Shown here one piece after another: positions 16,724 through 25,682 of a stretch of DNA of 50,543 bases. The notes below the pieces were generated by a model, which worked only from the letters and a program-made list of their open reading frames with translations, was not told the DNA's origin and made no database searches. The stretch lies in contig JBKECH010000118.1 of NCBI GenBank assembly GCA_047974415.1, positions 1-50,543 of the forward strand, given 5' to 3'. Position numbers and translations under genes: made by a program. This stretch comes from JBKEAJ01 sp047974415. GTDB taxonomy: Bacteria; Bacteroidota; Bacteroidia; Bacteroidales; Prolixibacteraceae. Positions within the stretch are counted from its first letter, which is position 1, and each line of letters opens with the position of its first letter.

Positions 16724-18955
16724 ATGAATGTAAAAACAAAGAGTATTGCTCTAAATGATGGTAGGACTATTACCATCGAAACTGGCAAATTGGCTAAACA
16801 AGCCGACGGGTCAGTAGTAGTAAAGATGGGAGGCACCATGCTTCTAGCAACTGTCGTTTCGGCATTAGAGGCAAACGATGGTGTCGATTTTATGCCACTA
16901 ACCGTTGATTATAGGGAGAAATTTGCAGCCGCAGGTCGGGTGCCTGGTGGTTTCCTTAAACGAGAAGCAAGGCCTTCTGACGATGAAATACTAGTGGCAC
17001 GACTCGTAGACAGAGCACTTAGACCTCTCTTTCCAAAAGATTATCATGCAGAAACGGTGGTGATGATTACCCTAATCTCTTACGATAAGGACGTTAAGGC
17101 TGATTCACTTGCAGGACTTGCAGCTTCTGCTGCAATTGCCGTGTCGGACGTGCCTTTCGAATGTCCAATCTCCGAAGTTAGAGTTGCAAGAATAAATGGA
17201 GAGTATGTAATTAATCCTTCTTCGGAATGCCTTACACAAGCCGACATTGATATTATGGTAGGAGCTTCTGCCGAGAACATAATGATGGTGGAGGGCGAAA
17301 TGGACGAAGTGTCGGAGGAAGACATGCTGGAGGCAATAAGAATTGCCCACGAGGAAATAAAAAAACATTGTGTTGCTCAGGAAGAATTGATGAAGGAGCT
17401 TGGTGTTGCTAAACGCGAATACTGTCATGAAGAGCATGACGAAGAGCTTAGAACACTAATTCACGACGAAACTTACCAAAAAGTTTACGATGCTGCAGCC
17501 CAGTACAATGCCGATAAGAAGTTGCGTGGTCAGCTTTTCAAAGAAATAAAAGATTCTTTCGTAGAGAAATATAGTGAAGGCAAGGAGGATAGCGAGATCA
17601 ATAATTTCTTGATTGCTCAGTATTATCATGATATTGAAAAAGAAGCTGTTAGGAGATTGGTGCTTGATACTAAAATCCGCTTAGACGGACGTAAGACCGA
17701 CGAAATAAGACCTATTTGGGGAGAAGTAGATTATCTACCAGGAGCACATGGATCAGCTGTTTTCACACGTGGAGAAACACAATCGCTAACTACCGTCACT
17801 CTTGGAAACAGGCTTGACGAGAAGATGATTGATAGTGTTACTCAACAAGGATTGGAAAGATTTATGCTTCATTATAATTTTCCTCCCTTTAGTACTGGCG
17901 AAGCTAGGACTCCACGAGGACTTAGTAGACGCGAAATTGGTCACGGAAACTTGGCTTTCAGGGCATTAAAAAGAATGATTCCTGATGGATATCCTTACAC
18001 TGTAAGAGTAGTTTCAGATATATTAGAATCCAATGGTTCGTCGTCGATGGCTACAGTTTGTGCTGGGACTATGTCGCTTATGGACACTGGTGTTTCTATT
18101 AAGCGCCCTGTGTCGGGTATTGCTATGGGGCTTATCTCCGAAAATAATTGCGAGAACTATGCTGTACTTTCAGATATTCTTGGCGATGAAGATCACCTTG
18201 GCGATATGGACTTTAAAGTGACGGGGACAGAAAACGGCATAACCGCCACCCAAATGGATATGAAGGTCGATGGCTTGTCGTACGATGTGTTGAAAGAAGC
18301 ATTGATGCAGGCTAAGGAGGGAAGAGCTCATATCTTGGGAGAGATGATGAAAGTTATTGATACTCCAAATGTAGATTTCAGAGCGCATGTACCACGTGTG
18401 GAAGTGATTACTATTCCAAAGGATTTTATTGGTGCGGTGATTGGACCTGGGGGAAAGAATATTCAGAAACTACAGGAAGACACAGGCACAGTAATAACAA
18501 TAGAAACTATTGACGACTGCGGCAGAGTAGAGATTTCGGGTGTTGGTTCGGAGCCCATAGAAAATGCAAAAGAGAGAATCCGATTAATGACTACTGTCCC
18601 TGAAGTTGGTGAAACCTACGACGGTAAAGTTGTATCTATTGTAGACTTCGGTGCATTTGTAGAGATACTGCCAGGCAAAGATGCCCTTCTTCATGTTTCG
18701 GAGATTGCATGGGAGCGTGTGGCAAATGTTACAGACGTGCTTAAAGAAGGCGATGCTGTGAAAGTTAAAATCATAGCAATAGATGAAAAGTCAGGGAAAA
18801 TGAAACTCTCTAGAAGAGCATTGCTTGATAAGCCAGAAGGATATGTTGAACCGCCAGTAAGAGAAAGACCTCCACGTAGCAACGATGGTAGAGATAGAGG
18901 TCGGAATGACCGTGGCGACAGAAACCGTGGCGACAGAAATCGCGATAGGCGATAA
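16724..18955 (+). CDS. pnp: Polyribonucleotide nucleotidyltransferase (PNPase)
   Basis: The 743-residue phosphorolytic 3'-5' exoribonuclease takes part in RNA turnover. It has two RNase PH-like cores (residues about 10-230 and 310-540; GGFLKREARPSDDEIL and FSTGEARTPRGLSRREIGHG are visible), a KH domain (IPKDFIGAVIGPGGKNIQKL near residue 565), and an S1 domain (GKVVSIVDFGAFVEILPGKD near residue 635). It ends in an Arg/Asp-rich tail with repeated RGDRNR units, a probable extra RNA-binding extension. A strong bidirectional terminator follows. Confidence 0.98.
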   Translation: MNVKTKSIALNDGRTITIETGKLAKQADGSVVVKMGGTMLLATVVSALEANDGVDFMPLTVDYREKFAAAGRVPGGFLKREARPSDDEILVARLVDRALRPLFPKDYHAETVVMITLISYDKDVKADSLAGLAASAAIAVSDVPFECPISEVRVARINGEYVINPSSECLTQADIDIMVGASAENIMMVEGEMDEVSEEDMLEAIRIAHEEIKKHCVAQEELMKELGVAKREYCHEEHDEELRTLIHDETYQKVYDAAAQYNADKKLRGQLFKEIKDSFVEKYSEGKEDSEINNFLIAQYYHDIEKEAVRRLVLDTKIRLDGRKTDEIRPIWGEVDYLPGAHGSAVFTRGETQSLTTVTLGNRLDEKMIDSVTQQGLERFMLHYNFPPFSTGEARTPRGLSRREIGHGNLAFRALKRMIPDGYPYTVRVVSDILESNGSSSMATVCAGTMSLMDTGVSIKRPVSGIAMGLISENNCENYAVLSDILGDEDHLGDMDFKVTGTENGITATQMDMKVDGLSYDVLKEALMQAKEGRAHILGEMMKVIDTPNVDFRAHVPRVEVITIPKDFIGAVIGPGGKNIQKLQEDTGTVITIETIDDCGRVEISGVGSEPIENAKERIRLMTTVPEVGETYDGKVVSIVDFGAFVEILPGKDALLHVSEIAWERVANVTDVLKEGDAVKVKIIAIDEKSGKMKLSRRALLDKPEGYVEPPVRERPPRSNDGRDRGRNDRGDRNRGDRNRDRR

Positions 18956-18975
18956 TATAGAACATAAGGTATAAT

Positions 18976-19011
18976 AAAAAGGCGATAACATTATTTGTTA
19001 TCGCCTTTTTT
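18976..19011. terminator. Strong bidirectional terminator
   Basis: The perfect stem aaaaaggcgataaca/tgttatcgccttttt has a 5-base loop and T runs on both strands. It lies between the convergent pnp and exonuclease genes and should end both transcripts. Confidence 0.9.
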
Positions 19012-19032
19012 ACTATTTTTGATAGCCAAACT

Positions 19033-19836
19033 CTATCGCATACTCATTCTTAACTTGATTCTAGATAAAACGGTTTTGGTGTAGAGGGGGAAATTGTTTT
19101 CCATCATCCATTGATAATAACCAGGTTGTTCGCTAAGTACTTTCTCGACACTGATGCCTTTATTTTTACCAAAATTAAAAACCTCTTCGCCCTTGTCGTT
19201 ATATACAATACGACCAGCATAATCAGCAAATTTATCGACGGTCGAGAATTCGCTCAACTCTTTGACATCATTAACTATAGGAATAAACTTCTTCCCATTT
19301 TCTTCTATTTCTTTACCTTTGTATAGGTCTAGTTGACTTTTTAAAACCTCGTAAGTAGCTTTTGTATCTGCCATTGCACTATGGGCATCAGTCAAATCTT
19401 TATCGCAATAATACTTATAGGCCGCTACTAATGTTCGGCGTTCCATTTTGTGGAAGATTGTTTGAACATCAATAAACTTACGTTTTTTTAGATCAATGTC
19501 TACTTCGGCTCTCATAAACTCTTCGGCAAGCAAAGGTATATCGAAACGATTTGAGTTAAACCCTGCTAAATCGCAACCTTTAATGAAGTTTGCAAGGGTC
19601 TTTGCAAGCTGTTTGAATGTTGGTTTGTCTGCAACATCGTCGTTTGTTATTCCATGTACAGATATTGCTTCTGCTGAAATAGTTTTTTCAGGATTCACAC
19701 GTTCCAAAATTTCCTCTTCGATACTGTTTGTATTTATTTTCAATAGTGCTATTTCAACTATTCGATCTTTAGAGATATCCAGTCCGGTTGTTTCTAAATC
19801 AAGGAAAACTAATGGATTCTTTAGGTCTAATTCCAT
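19033..19836 (-). CDS. DnaQ-like 3'-5' exonuclease
   Basis: The 267-residue protein has the DEDDh exonuclease fold of the DNA polymerase III epsilon subunit: Exo I LVFLDLETTGLD (residues about 8-19), Exo II AGFNSNRFDIPLLAEEF near residue 92, and Exo III TDAHSAMADTKATYEVL near residue 148 with the catalytic His. The C-terminal part (FNFGKNKGISVEKVL and YYQWMMENNFPLYTK) is the short domain seen in Bacteroidota relatives. It begins nine bases after dnaN ends, so it is probably co-transcribed and may proofread or act in repair. Confidence 0.88.
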   Translation of the reverse strand: MELDLKNPLVFLDLETTGLDISKDRIVEIALLKINTNSIEEEILERVNPEKTISAEAISVHGITNDDVADKPTFKQLAKTLANFIKGCDLAGFNSNRFDIPLLAEEFMRAEVDIDLKKRKFIDVQTIFHKMERRTLVAAYKYYCDKDLTDAHSAMADTKATYEVLKSQLDLYKGKEIEENGKKFIPIVNDVKELSEFSTVDKFADYAGRIVYNDKGEEVFNFGKNKGISVEKVLSEQPGYYQWMMENNFPLYTKTVLSRIKLRMSMR

Positions 19837-19845
19837 ACTTTTGAT

Positions 19846-21012
19846 TTATACTGTTATTTTCAAAGGCATTAATAACATCAATGTTTCTTCGCCTTCTTCT
19901 TCTTCAAGAGGTTGTATGAGCGAGCCTGCGCTAATGCTCGAATTCTTAATTTGCACACTTTCTCCACTAAGTGATGATAAGAGCTCTACCAAAAAATCTG
20001 CCCTGAAACATAGGCGTAGACTAGTCATGCCATCAGTCGAGGAAAATTCGCAACTGACAGTCTCTTGTCCTGATGTCTGAAACTCAATGTCTTGCCCCAT
20101 GATCACCATCTCTGTCTCCGTAATATCGAGCACTACAAGACCGTTTCCTTTATCTGTAAATAAACTTACACGTCTCAGAGCATTGACCATCTCCAGTCGG
20201 TCAATAATAATGGTGTTCAAAATAGTATTGGGCAATACAGATCTGTAATTTGGATAATTACCTTCAACTCGCAGAGATATTATTTGAGTGTTTTCTAGTG
20301 TGATTTTAATGAATTTTTTATCAAATTCTATTATAACGTCATCTTCTTGTTTAGATAAAAGAGATTTGAGAATAGCACCTCCTTTTTTTTGCATTATAAA
20401 TGATGCCTCTTCGTCTATATTAAAATTTTTATTGGAATATCTTACCAGACTACTACTGTCTGTGGCTACAAAATTAATCTCGTCTTCTTTTAATTCGAAG
20501 AAAATGCCATTGAGCATTGGACGCAACTCGTCGTTGGCTGTTGCGGGGAGGGCGGTAGCAATTCCACAGAGCAAAATTTCAGGGTTTACCTTGAATGTGA
20601 TTTTACTTTCATTATCTAGCTCTGGTATTGCGGGAAAATCATCACCATCAAATACTGGTGTAGAATATTTTCCTGTTGTAGATATGATGTCAATAAAATG
20701 ACTAGTCCCATTTGTCTCATTTTCATCTGTTTTGTCAGATTTTATTATCTCGATAGGTTGGTCAGGAATTTCTTTTAAGATGTCGCCAAGAAGTTTGTAG
20801 CCCACAGCAATTGTTCCTGTCGACATAACCTCGTCTGGTTTTATCTCTGTGATGATTGTCGTTTCTATATCCGAAGCAACTATTTTAATACAGTCTTTGG
20901 AGACTTCTAGTAAACAGTTGTTTAGGATTGGGACGGGGCTCTTCGATGCTATGACTCTGCTTGTTGCGCTTATCCCCTTAAAGAGTTCTGCACTTGAAAC
21001 GATAAAATTCAT
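19846..21012 (-). CDS. dnaN: DNA polymerase III beta subunit (sliding clamp)
   Basis: The 388-residue clamp forms a ring dimer that tethers polymerase to DNA. It starts MNFIVSSAELFKGISATSRVI and has SPVPILNNCLLEV near residue 26, TALPATANDELRPMLNGIFFEL near residue 155, and the expected C-terminal LMPLKITV. An acidic insert (EEEEGEE) precedes the last strand. No dnaA or recF is adjacent. The exonuclease gene follows nine bases downstream. A -7 type promoter element lies 66 bases upstream. Confidence 0.95.
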   Translation of the reverse strand: MNFIVSSAELFKGISATSRVIASKSPVPILNNCLLEVSKDCIKIVASDIETTIITEIKPDEVMSTGTIAVGYKLLGDILKEIPDQPIEIIKSDKTDENETNGTSHFIDIISTTGKYSTPVFDGDDFPAIPELDNESKITFKVNPEILLCGIATALPATANDELRPMLNGIFFELKEDEINFVATDSSSLVRYSNKNFNIDEEASFIMQKKGGAILKSLLSKQEDDVIIEFDKKFIKITLENTQIISLRVEGNYPNYRSVLPNTILNTIIIDRLEMVNALRRVSLFTDKGNGLVVLDITETEMVIMGQDIEFQTSGQETVSCEFSSTDGMTSLRLCFRADFLVELLSSLSGESVQIKNSSISAGSLIQPLEEEEGEETLMLLMPLKITV

Positions 21013-21077
21013 GTCTTTTTACTTTATTTATGTTTATACCCAGTTTTATACGCTATATAAAATATTATTACTAAGTG

Positions 21078-21085
21078 CAAATATA
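21078..21085 (-). promoter_or_regulatory. -7 promoter element upstream of dnaN
   Basis: On the minus strand the sequence is TATATTTG, a full match to TAnnTTTG, about 66 bases before the dnaN ATG. No clear TTG is found at the expected -33 distance. Confidence 0.4.
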
Positions 21086-21169
21086 GTAAAAGTTAGCGTT
21101 CTGACGATTTCTTTTATCCTGAATTCTGCATTGGAACACAGTATCGAGGGCTAAATGCATGTTTTGTAT

Positions 21170-21820
21170 TTATTGACTTATGGCAGCCTCGACAGCTTTG
21201 CTTATGCTAGAGGCTAGCTCTGTTAATGTTGGATTTAGCATGTAGCAAGGAGAAGAAATTAGTTTGTTCTTGCTGTCAACGATAATCTCGTCGACTTCGC
21301 ATTCTATGTGTTTTGCGCCAAAGCTCTCAATTGCTTCAGCAGTGCCTTTGTCCTTGCCTATTGTGAGGTCGCCTTTGCCTATGGATGCAGCTACTATTAT
21401 AGGAGCAATGCAGAGTGCAATGATCGGTTTCCCTTTGTTATGTGTGTGTTGTATTATAGATTTCACTTCGGAGAGGACTTTGCAGTCAAGCCCATCAAAT
21501 GCGAATGTGCAGAGGTTCTTTGCCACGCCAAAGCCTCCTGGTATCGCGAGTATGTCGTAATCGTCTGTATTCAAGTCTGATATAGGCTTGATGAGACCAC
21601 GAGCAATTCGGGCAGATTCTTCCAACACATTTCTACACGGAGTTACTTGGCAGATTTCTCCGCTTATATGATTTACTACTTGAGTTTGATTTATATTGGG
21701 TGCGTATATGTTGTAGCTACAGCCTTGTTGTGATATCGCCAACATTGTTAGCACCGATTCGTGTATCTCAGAACCATCGAGAACCCCACTTCCCGATAAG
21801 ATAATAGCAAATTTTTTCAT
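21170..21820 (-). CDS. elbB: ElbB-like DJ-1/PfpI-family glyoxalase
   Basis: The 216-residue protein starts MKKFAIILSGSGVLDGSEIHE and has IPGGFGVAKNLC near residue 93 and the nucleophile-elbow cysteine in ALCIAP (Cys137), all as in ElbB. ElbB proteins show weak glyoxalase activity; the in vivo role is unclear. Its ATG overlaps the stop of the upstream rel gene by four bases, so the two are translationally coupled, an arrangement that could link it to the stringent response. Confidence 0.88.
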   Translation of the reverse strand: MKKFAIILSGSGVLDGSEIHESVLTMLAISQQGCSYNIYAPNINQTQVVNHISGEICQVTPCRNVLEESARIARGLIKPISDLNTDDYDILAIPGGFGVAKNLCTFAFDGLDCKVLSEVKSIIQHTHNKGKPIIALCIAPIIVAASIGKGDLTIGKDKGTAEAIESFGAKHIECEVDEIIVDSKNKLISSPCYMLNPTLTELASSISKAVEAAISQ

Positions 21821-24012
21821 AGATGTGTTTTATTTATTTCTGATATAGAGTGTACATTCTTCATTGCCCTAACTCTGTTGAACTGCTTATAAAACCTAAC
21901 AAGGTTTTGAGTATGCAAGTCCAAGCAAATTTTAAAGCTATTGTCATTGTACGATACTTTTGCTTTTTGGATGTGCGTGTCTTTTATTCCAGCAAAGATG
22001 TTGGTTATTTCGTTTGCGCTTCTTATGTCTCCAAATCCTTTTATTGTCAATTGGTTGAAGAAGTTTATGTTTATGGCCTTGTCATCCCAATATAATGAAA
22101 TGAAATTTTTGTCGCCTTTTTTGTCCTTTATCTGTTCGCAGTTTGTGGCATGTAATATTAATTTATTATTTTCAGAAAATTCGCCATACACTAGTCCCCC
22201 TTGGTGAGGCGTGCAACACTCCGTAATTTCCAGATGAGAGGATTCTAGTTTGGCATTTATCTTTTTTAGGTTTAGTAATTCTTTGCCACTGGGAGATGAG
22301 TTGCTACTGAAATTCAATCCTAGGATTGGTTTTGTCTTGAATTCTGGTTTAAAATTTTCTATAATCTCTTTTATTTTGCTTATTTCTATGTCGCCGTTGC
22401 CGATTTTCTCATACCAAGCCGTTTTGCTGTAAGCTACGTTCATATGTTTGTTTAGTACTCTTATGGCTATAGTGTTGAAACTTATGTTATTATCGTCAAA
22501 TATCTTTATTAGAGAGCTACGGCCTTCTTCTTTTAACTTGTCATTCATGTTTAGAGCAGAGCGAATAGCTTTTTTTGCTTTTGTAGTCTTCACTACCTTC
22601 AGCCAATTGACCTGTGGGACTTGCTTTTTTGAGGTGAGAATTTCTATACTGTCTCCATTTTCTAGTATCGATTTGGGTTCTACTAACATATTGTTCACCT
22701 TTGCGCCAATGCACGTGTCGCCAAGATTTGTATTGAGCATATAGGCAAAATCTAGCACCGAAGAGTCGGCGGGCATTTGCTTTAGATCTCCTTTTGGAGT
22801 AAAAAGAAATATCTCATTCTGATGTCGTTTAAATTTGAATTGGTCGTCAGATAAATCCTTGTTTGTTGCTAGGCTCTCTCGCAGCTTTTCTATGTTTGTA
22901 TCTAGCTCTCCTTCAACGTCTTTTATTCCTTTGTATTTGAAGTGTGCGGCAAATCCTTTTTCGGCGATTTCGTGCATTTTTTCAGAACGAATCTGCACCT
23001 CTATGTATATATTTTCTTTGTATTGTATGGTGGTGTGTAGCGCTTTGTATCCTGTGTTTTTAACTTCAGTAACCCAGTCGCGAACTCGACCTTCTAGGTG
23101 AGGATATTGAGAGTGTATTTCGGAAAGTATTTCAAAACATTCTGCATTTTCACTATTATTATCTTTAGGCTTGAAAACTATTCTTACTGCCAATACATCA
23201 TATATTTCATCAAAACTGATGTGTTTGTTGTCCATCTTTCTTTTTATAGAGTAAATGGATTTTACACGTTTCGATATTGTAGAGTCATGCCCCGTTCGGT
23301 TAAGAGTCCTTTGAAGTTCCGATGAGAATAGGTCTAAATCAGTTTCATACTCTTTCTTACCTTTGCTGATTAGTTGTTCTATTTGTCTGTATGTGCTGGG
23401 GTCATGGACATGTAGGCATATGTCCTCCATTTCTGTTCTAATGCTGTGAATCCCTAATCTATGAGCGATGGGGACATAAACCTTTTCTGCCTCAGCAACA
23501 ATTTTGTATTTTCTATTGTCGTGATAACTATCTATGTTTCTTAGCTGAGCAAGTTTGTCGGCAAGTTTGATGTAGATGATCCGGATATCATCCGACAGAT
23601 AAATAAGAATTTTACGGAAGAGATCTGCCTGTATACTAGGATTGTCTATAATAGCCTCGCTAGATAATTTTAGGACGTCCTTCATTAGGTTGCTTATCTC
23701 CTTGCCAAATTTAAACTCGACATCCTCTATTTTGCATCCTGCTTTGGTCACATCGTGGAGTAGAGCTACTATTATGGAGGTGGTTCGTAGTCCTAGTTTC
23801 TCGGCAGCAATTTGTGCCACCTCTAGAGGGTGAGATATTCTTGGACGTCCGTTGTAGTATATCATCCCACTAAGCTTTTGCTTTGCAAAATAGTAAGCCT
23901 CTGCAATTCGGTCAATCTCGTTGTCATTCAGATTGAAAGAGCATGATGTGATTAGCTTTTCAAAGTCAGCGTCTATTTTAGGATTGGTCTTTTTTGCAGA
24001 ATTAGATGACAT
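21817..24012 (-). CDS. Long RelA/SpoT homologue, probably synthetase-dominant
   Basis: The 731-residue protein makes (p)ppGpp. The order is an HD hydrolase-like region (about 30-190), synthetase (about 225-370), TGS (about 405-470) and a C-terminal ACT-like region. Synthetase motifs are intact: RVKSIYSIKRKM, YDVLAVRIVF, TGYKALHTT and EVQIRSEKMHEIAEKGFAAH. In the hydrolase part His61 and His86-Asp87 remain, but the HDxxED motif reads HDVTKA, losing both acidic residues, and the ADRLHN-type motif reads ADKLAQ. By family knowledge, hydrolysis should be weak or absent. elbB follows with a 4-base overlap. Confidence 0.92.
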   Translation of the reverse strand: MSSNSAKKTNPKIDADFEKLITSCSFNLNDNEIDRIAEAYYFAKQKLSGMIYYNGRPRISHPLEVAQIAAEKLGLRTTSIIVALLHDVTKAGCKIEDVEFKFGKEISNLMKDVLKLSSEAIIDNPSIQADLFRKILIYLSDDIRIIYIKLADKLAQLRNIDSYHDNRKYKIVAEAEKVYVPIAHRLGIHSIRTEMEDICLHVHDPSTYRQIEQLISKGKKEYETDLDLFSSELQRTLNRTGHDSTISKRVKSIYSIKRKMDNKHISFDEIYDVLAVRIVFKPKDNNSENAECFEILSEIHSQYPHLEGRVRDWVTEVKNTGYKALHTTIQYKENIYIEVQIRSEKMHEIAEKGFAAHFKYKGIKDVEGELDTNIEKLRESLATNKDLSDDQFKFKRHQNEIFLFTPKGDLKQMPADSSVLDFAYMLNTNLGDTCIGAKVNNMLVEPKSILENGDSIEILTSKKQVPQVNWLKVVKTTKAKKAIRSALNMNDKLKEEGRSSLIKIFDDNNISFNTIAIRVLNKHMNVAYSKTAWYEKIGNGDIEISKIKEIIENFKPEFKTKPILGLNFSSNSSPSGKELLNLKKINAKLESSHLEITECCTPHQGGLVYGEFSENNKLILHATNCEQIKDKKGDKNFISLYWDDKAININFFNQLTIKGFGDIRSANEITNIFAGIKDTHIQKAKVSYNDNSFKICLDLHTQNLVRFYKQFNRVRAMKNVHSISEINKTHL

Positions 24013-24094
24013 TGCTAGGCTTTGTTTTTGTAAGTTGCTTTGGTAATAACCGTAGAAGTAACATCTTATTGTGTTTTTGCTTCGCTTTTATTTA

Positions 24095-24237
24095 GAGTTT
24101 GTCTATAAAGTCCAATATCTGCGTTATGCTCACTTTGCGAATTAGTTATTTATGTAAGTAAACTCCTAATTCACATAGCTTTGCAAGCCTTAATCTTAAA
24201 CTTTCTAGTTCAGGCCCCCGACGTTATGGATAGACAC
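24095..24237 (+). mobile_element. MITE copy C (143 bp), overlapping the miaA 3' end
   Basis: It runs from gagtttgtctataaagtcc to acgttatggatagacac and is flanked by tattta on both sides (24089-24094 and 24238-24243). It is about 13 bases shorter than copies A and B because of a small internal deletion. On the minus strand, miaA reads through the right boundary and uses a stop codon inside the element. A further scrap resembling the family end (around 24248-24262) lies next to it. Confidence 0.8.
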
Positions 24238-25141
24238 TATTTATAGTCCAGGCTCTATTTATATGCTGAAGAATTTCATTAGTTTGTCCTGGTTCAAACC
24301 ATGTTATATTAGAATTCTTTTTATGCCAAGTTAGTTGTTTTTTCGCATATCGGCGTGTATTTCTTTTTATGTGTTCGATACTAGTTTCTAAGTCTGTATT
24401 CTTTTCCATGTATTCAAATATCTCCTTGTATCCGACTGTTTTCAGGGGGGGCAGGTCTTTGAATTTTTCTAATGATTTAACCTCTTCAAGCAAGCCTGTT
24501 TCAATCATCTTGTCAACACGATTGTTTATTCCTTTGTAAAGGGTATCACGATTGATGTTTAGACCGATGTATGAGATATCAAACTCTCTTTTTTTTATCG
24601 AATTTGTTCTTAGCGATGAGAATTTTTGCCCTGTCATTTCAATTATTTCCAGAGCATGGATTATCCGTTGATGATTTTTTTTGTCTATCTCTGCATAATG
24701 TTCGGGGTCCAATATTTTGAGAGATGTTCTTATGGAATTAAGACCTTCTTTTTCAAATATTGATTTCCACTTTATTCTTATTTCTGGATCTATTGTCGGG
24801 AGCTCGTCAATACCCTTGCAAACGGCGTCTGTATATAGCATTGAGCCTCCTGCCATAATCATTGTGTTGCATGTTTTAAACTTTCTTTGTAATAAAGATA
24901 GCACCTCAAACTCAAACTGGCTGGCATTGTAGTAGTCCCTTACGCTCAAGTTGTCTATAAAGTGATGTTTTATTTCTGCTAGTTCCTCTTCGCTGGGTTT
25001 TGCTGTCCCTATTTTCATTTCCTTATACATCTGTCTAGAGTCAGAGGAGATAATTTCGCACTCAAAGACCTTGGCAAGTTCTAGGGATAGCTTTGTTTTT
25101 CCAACCCCTGTCGGACCTACAATTACAATTAGCTTGGGCAT
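24224..25141 (-). CDS. miaA: tRNA dimethylallyltransferase
   Basis: The 305-residue enzyme adds a dimethylallyl group to A37 of tRNAs that read UNN codons. It has the P-loop GPTGVGKTKLSLELA at residues about 8-22, SDSRQMYKEMKIGTAKPS near residue 34, a GGSMLYTDAVCKGIDELP stretch near residue 97, and RRYAKKQLTWHKK near residue 270. The last few residues and the stop codon are supplied by an inserted MITE, so the original C-terminus has been replaced. The core ends well before this point, so activity should be kept. A PRiA4-like gene lies just upstream. Confidence 0.95.
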   Translation of the reverse strand: MPKLIVIVGPTGVGKTKLSLELAKVFECEIISSDSRQMYKEMKIGTAKPSEEELAEIKHHFIDNLSVRDYYNASQFEFEVLSLLQRKFKTCNTMIMAGGSMLYTDAVCKGIDELPTIDPEIRIKWKSIFEKEGLNSIRTSLKILDPEHYAEIDKKNHQRIIHALEIIEMTGQKFSSLRTNSIKKREFDISYIGLNINRDTLYKGINNRVDKMIETGLLEEVKSLEKFKDLPPLKTVGYKEIFEYMEKNTDLETSIEHIKRNTRRYAKKQLTWHKKNSNITWFEPGQTNEILQHINRAWTINSVYP

Positions 25142-25147
25142 TACTGG

Positions 25148-25672
25148 CTAATAATCATCGTCATCGCCGTCGAACATGTCGTCCTCCATATCCTCCATGT
25201 CTTCACCTAAATCCTCCACATTGTCAAAATCGTCTAATGAAGAAGACCTAGAGAAGTTGCTGTTTTCGTTATATGGTAGAACCTGTAGCGGTGGAGTCCC
25301 TACTAGTTCAACCTGAGGAATATCCAAGCTGTTGTTTTCGTCGATCTTTGTTAGCTCCATGGTTAGATATCTATTATTAATCATGTCAAACACATACATT
25401 GTTAATATACCTTTTAGGGAATATACATAGTCTAAGTCAGTGCCGATAGGCAGGCTTGTGTCGCCTTCTGTATAAACCATAGGAGATATCTCTACTTCAA
25501 GGTTGCCATGTTCATCGGGAACCTGGAAGGTAAACAGTTGGTCTGTTTTATAGCCCAATGATTGTTGGATGCTTTTGTTAAGGGTGTCGAACGACGCAGT
25601 GGCATCAATTTTTATGTTTAGCTTGAAGTCGTCATCGTCGTCATCGGCTGTAAATAAAAAAGTAAATATCAT
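25148..25672 (-). CDS. PRiA4 ORF3-like protein with acidic tail
   Basis: The 174-residue protein resembles the plasmid pRiA4b ORF3-like family: IKIDATASFDTLNKSIQQSLGY near residue 20, followed by FQVPDEHG and YVYSLKG. Function is unknown. Both ends are strongly acidic: an Asp run at residues 10-14 and a C-terminal tail of Asp/Glu/Met repeats. It lies six bases upstream of miaA and ten bases after the PBP1A gene, an order often seen in Bacteroidota, so the three probably form an operon. Confidence 0.7.
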   Translation of the reverse strand: MIFTFLFTADDDDDDFKLNIKIDATASFDTLNKSIQQSLGYKTDQLFTFQVPDEHGNLEVEISPMVYTEGDTSLPIGTDLDYVYSLKGILTMYVFDMINNRYLTMELTKIDENNSLDIPQVELVGTPPLQVLPYNENSNFSRSSSLDDFDNVEDLGEDMEDMEDDMFDGDDDDY

Positions 25673-25682
25673 TTTGTTTTAT

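Noticed and set aside
19496..20080. Plus-strand ORF of 194 codons across dnaN and the exonuclease gene
   Set aside because: It overlaps two well-supported genes on the opposite strand; its composition is that of an antisense frame.
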